In this document: positions 15,312-16,396 of the stretch, in pieces | How the letters are laid out: every line of letters starts with the position of its first letter | How positions within the stretch are numbered: position 1 is the stretch's first letter | DNA from: NZWG01 sp964478995 | GTDB taxonomy: Bacteria > Fidelibacterota > Marinisomatia > Marinisomatales > UBA1611 | Assembly: GCA_964478995.1 (NCBI GenBank) | Contig: CAYZJY010000041.1 | Coordinates: forward strand, 1 to 16,396 | Length of the DNA stretch: 16,396 bases | Direction: 5' to 3' | Notes under the pieces: generated by a model | Told to the model about the DNA's origin: nothing | The model's database searches: none | Seen by the model: the letters and a program-made list of their open reading frames with translations, nothing else | Translations under genes and position numbers: made by a program

Positions 15312-16094
15312 TTAAAGGTTAACTCCTAATACAATTTGACCATCCATCCAACCAGCTCTACCCAACTCGACTGACTCAGATGTCTTTGCCATGAGGGTCT
15401 CCGTGGAGCGAATGCCTCCTCTAAGTTCAACCATGCCTCCAATACGGATGCCATAGGATGCCTCCATCGAAAAGCCCGCTGAGGAGCCTACCATACCAAG
15501 TCCAAATTTTATCTTACCAGGTCCGGCTGGGAATGAGACTATGCCCATCGCAGTAACCCCACTGAAGGTCTCACCAAGTTGAATCGCAGGATTGTCTTCA
15601 TTATATTTTGCGTTCTCAAACTTAAACGACCCAACCTCGACACCAAATCTAAATCTCGCACCCATGAGTTGCATGAGGACAGGAAACTCAACGCTAGCCC
15701 TGAGGTCTACATTTGAATTCCAGGACATTAGGACAGGATTCACAAATCTTGGTGACCCCATCGCTAGGTCGATCGTATAGCCTAGATTCTCTGCCTCATC
15801 GGCCAATTCCTCTTCATCCTCTTCATCATCCTCGTACTCTTCGTCATCCTCGTACTCTTCGTCATCCTCGTACTCTTCGTCATCCTCATACTCATCATCA
15901 TCTAAGTATTCATCATCATCCTCATACTCATCGTATTCCTCATCATCTCCCCAGTACTCCTCTACGTCATCAACATCATCTGGATCTTGAGCGTGGAGAG
16001 TTGAAGATGGTAATAGTATGACCATGGACAGGCAACCCCATAGAATGACATGGGTTGCACGAATTAGAATGGAAATAATTAAACTTTCCCTCAT
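15312..16094 (-). CDS. outer-membrane beta-barrel-like protein with acidic Asp/Glu/Tyr repeat tract
   Basis: A 260-residue exported protein not assigned to a named family. A signal peptide ends at about residue 36 (STLHAQ). Residues 37-100 are almost wholly Asp, Glu and Tyr, built from a six-residue unit EDDEEY. Residues 105-260 alternate polar and hydrophobic residues with many Gly (GIVSFPAGPGKIKFGLGMVG, ASYGIRIGGMVELRGG) and end IVLGVNL, as expected for transmembrane beta strands of a small outer-membrane barrel. The acidic tract could bind calcium or other cations outside the cell or in the periplasm. The gene is first in the probable operon and lies 24 bp before the giant Ig protein gene, which suggests a partner in its export or anchoring (inference). 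The stated ATG gives a long signal peptide; a shorter start is possible. Confidence 0.8.
   Translation of the reverse strand: MRESLIISILIRATHVILWGCLSMVILLPSSTLHAQDPDDVDDVEEYWGDDEEYDEYEDDDEYLDDDEYEDDEEYEDDEEYEDDEEYEDDEEDEEELADEAENLGYTIDLAMGSPRFVNPVLMSWNSNVDLRASVEFPVLMQLMGARFRFGVEVGSFKFENAKYNEDNPAIQLGETFSGVTAMGIVSFPAGPGKIKFGLGMVGSSAGFSMEASYGIRIGGMVELRGGIRSTETLMAKTSESVELGRAGWMDGQIVLGVNL
15811..15900 (-). repeat. 18-bp tandem repeat encoding EDDEEY units
   Basis: Three perfect consecutive copies of an 18-bp unit (15829-15846, 15847-15864, 15865-15882; top strand TCCTCGTACTCTTCGTCA) are flanked by degenerate copies at 15811-15828 (4 mismatches) and 15883-15900 (3 mismatches). The unit is six codons, so gain or loss of copies keeps the frame and would only lengthen or shorten the acidic tract. 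Confidence 0.95.
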
Positions 16095-16309
16095 GTTGAA
16101 CTCCGCAATTGACAGACCGCACCTACGGCCAATCAGCTATTTATTAATTTTGTCTTACCTCGTGAGTACAATGACTCTCCGAAATATAAGAACACGCCTA
16201 TGTCCTAGGCAAATTTAAAATAAAAGGTATATTTCAATAAAAAAAGGGGTTTTTTCAGCATTTCATCTTCTTGGAACTATCAATTTTTAACATGGGAACA
16301 CATGCAAAC
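16095..16309. other. intergenic region upstream of the leftward operon
   Basis: This gap between the terminator and the barrel-protein gene holds the likely operon promoter and a leader of over 100 nt. It is AT-rich, with A/T runs around 16236-16255. Apart from the promoter candidate at 16210-16238, I see no coding frame, RNA gene or strong hairpin in it. Confidence 0.5.
16210..16238 (-). promoter_or_regulatory. candidate FCB-type promoter for the leftward operon
   Basis: On the minus strand, ATTG (16238-16235) is followed after 17 nt by TAAATTTG (16217-16210). This matches the Bacteroidota-type housekeeping promoter (TTG, 17-20 nt, TAnnTTTG). It lies about 115 bp upstream of the ATG at 16094 and downstream of the terminator, as expected for the operon promoter. 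Its use in this phylum is inferred. Confidence 0.4.
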
Positions 16310-16339
16310 AAAAAAGGCCCCACGAGTGTGAGGCCTTTT
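16310..16339 (-). terminator. strong intrinsic terminator
   Basis: On the minus strand AAAAGGCC-T-CAC pairs with GTG-G-GGCCTTTT (12 bp with one G-U) around the loop ACTC, running into six Ts. It ends the transcript of the truncated gene whose stop is at 16362, 22 bp before the hairpin. The near-symmetrical A and T flanks mean it could also act on the plus strand. Confidence 0.92.
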
Positions 16340-16361
16340 GGATCAATGATATTTAGGTCTG

Positions 16362-16396
16362 TTATTTCAGTAGGATCATCTTTCGGGTCTGACTGA
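16362..16396 (-). CDS. C-terminal end of another sorting-domain protein (partial)
   Basis: Only the last ten codons are inside the window: SQTRKMILLK and TAA (16364-16362). The basic-hydrophobic ending RKMILLK matches the end of the giant protein (KKMMLLK) and of type IX-like C-terminal sorting domains generally, so this is most likely the end of a second secreted protein. It is followed by a strong terminator, so it is probably a separate transcription unit from the operon downstream. The identity of the rest cannot be judged from here. Confidence 0.7.
   Translation of the reverse strand, partial: SQTRKMILLK

Noticed and set aside
15713..16021. His/Pro-rich plus-strand frame of 102 codons
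   Set aside because: It is the antisense of the acidic Asp/Glu/Tyr repeat tract; the His-rich look is a by-product of that repeat.
16240..16257. A-run, GGGG, T-run as a terminator
   Set aside because: The stem would be only A-T pairs, too weak, and it lies between the strong terminator and the next gene.

Overview
The window most likely comes from a marine bacterium of the FCB superphylum, with Candidatus Neomarinimicrobiota (Marinimicrobia/SAR406) as the best guess. The reasons are moderate GC content, a type IX-like secretion sorting domain with the motif QNYPNPFNPTTTITY ending in KKMMLLK, a second gene end of the same type (RKMILLK), and a TAnnTTTG-like promoter element. This is inference from motifs; no database search was possible.

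Left part (1-2136, plus strand). The window opens inside a tRNA-Ser whose first three bases are the anticodon CGA. Next come a small membrane-anchored protein resembling DUF6090, a lipoprotein with a thioredoxin fold, a 64-residue protein of unknown function, and a secreted Cys/His-rich DUF6370-type protein. The thioredoxin-like gene is the main discovery. An ordinary ORF caller ends it at an in-frame TGA (1136-1138), but the same frame stays open to TAG at 1445-1447 and encodes the rest of a thioredoxin domain. The TGA sits exactly at the first cysteine of the WCxxC active site, giving W-U-G-T-C, and a stem-loop with G first in its loop lies 25 nt downstream. It is most simply read as a selenocysteine lipoprotein of 178 residues.

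Right part (16396-2147, minus strand). After the last codons of another sorting-domain protein and a strong intrinsic terminator, a probable four-gene operon runs leftward. It encodes an outer-membrane beta-barrel-like protein with a long Asp/Glu/Tyr repeat tract, a 3930-residue secreted multi-Ig giant protein, a TPR lipoprotein (4-bp overlap) and TadA tRNA adenosine deaminase (10-bp overlap, TTG start). The giant protein has a signal peptide, 13 type-A Ig-like repeats, 9 type-B Ig-like repeats arranged as three copies of a three-domain cassette, about four further Ig-like domains, an FN3-like and two cadherin-like domains, and the C-terminal sorting domain. It looks like a surface adhesin or filament. 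The barrel and the lipoprotein may be its envelope partners, and tadA is probably a passenger housekeeping gene at the operon end.

No mobile element, CRISPR array or replication origin was seen. No gene-free stretch exceeds 300 bases; the longest is 16095-16361.
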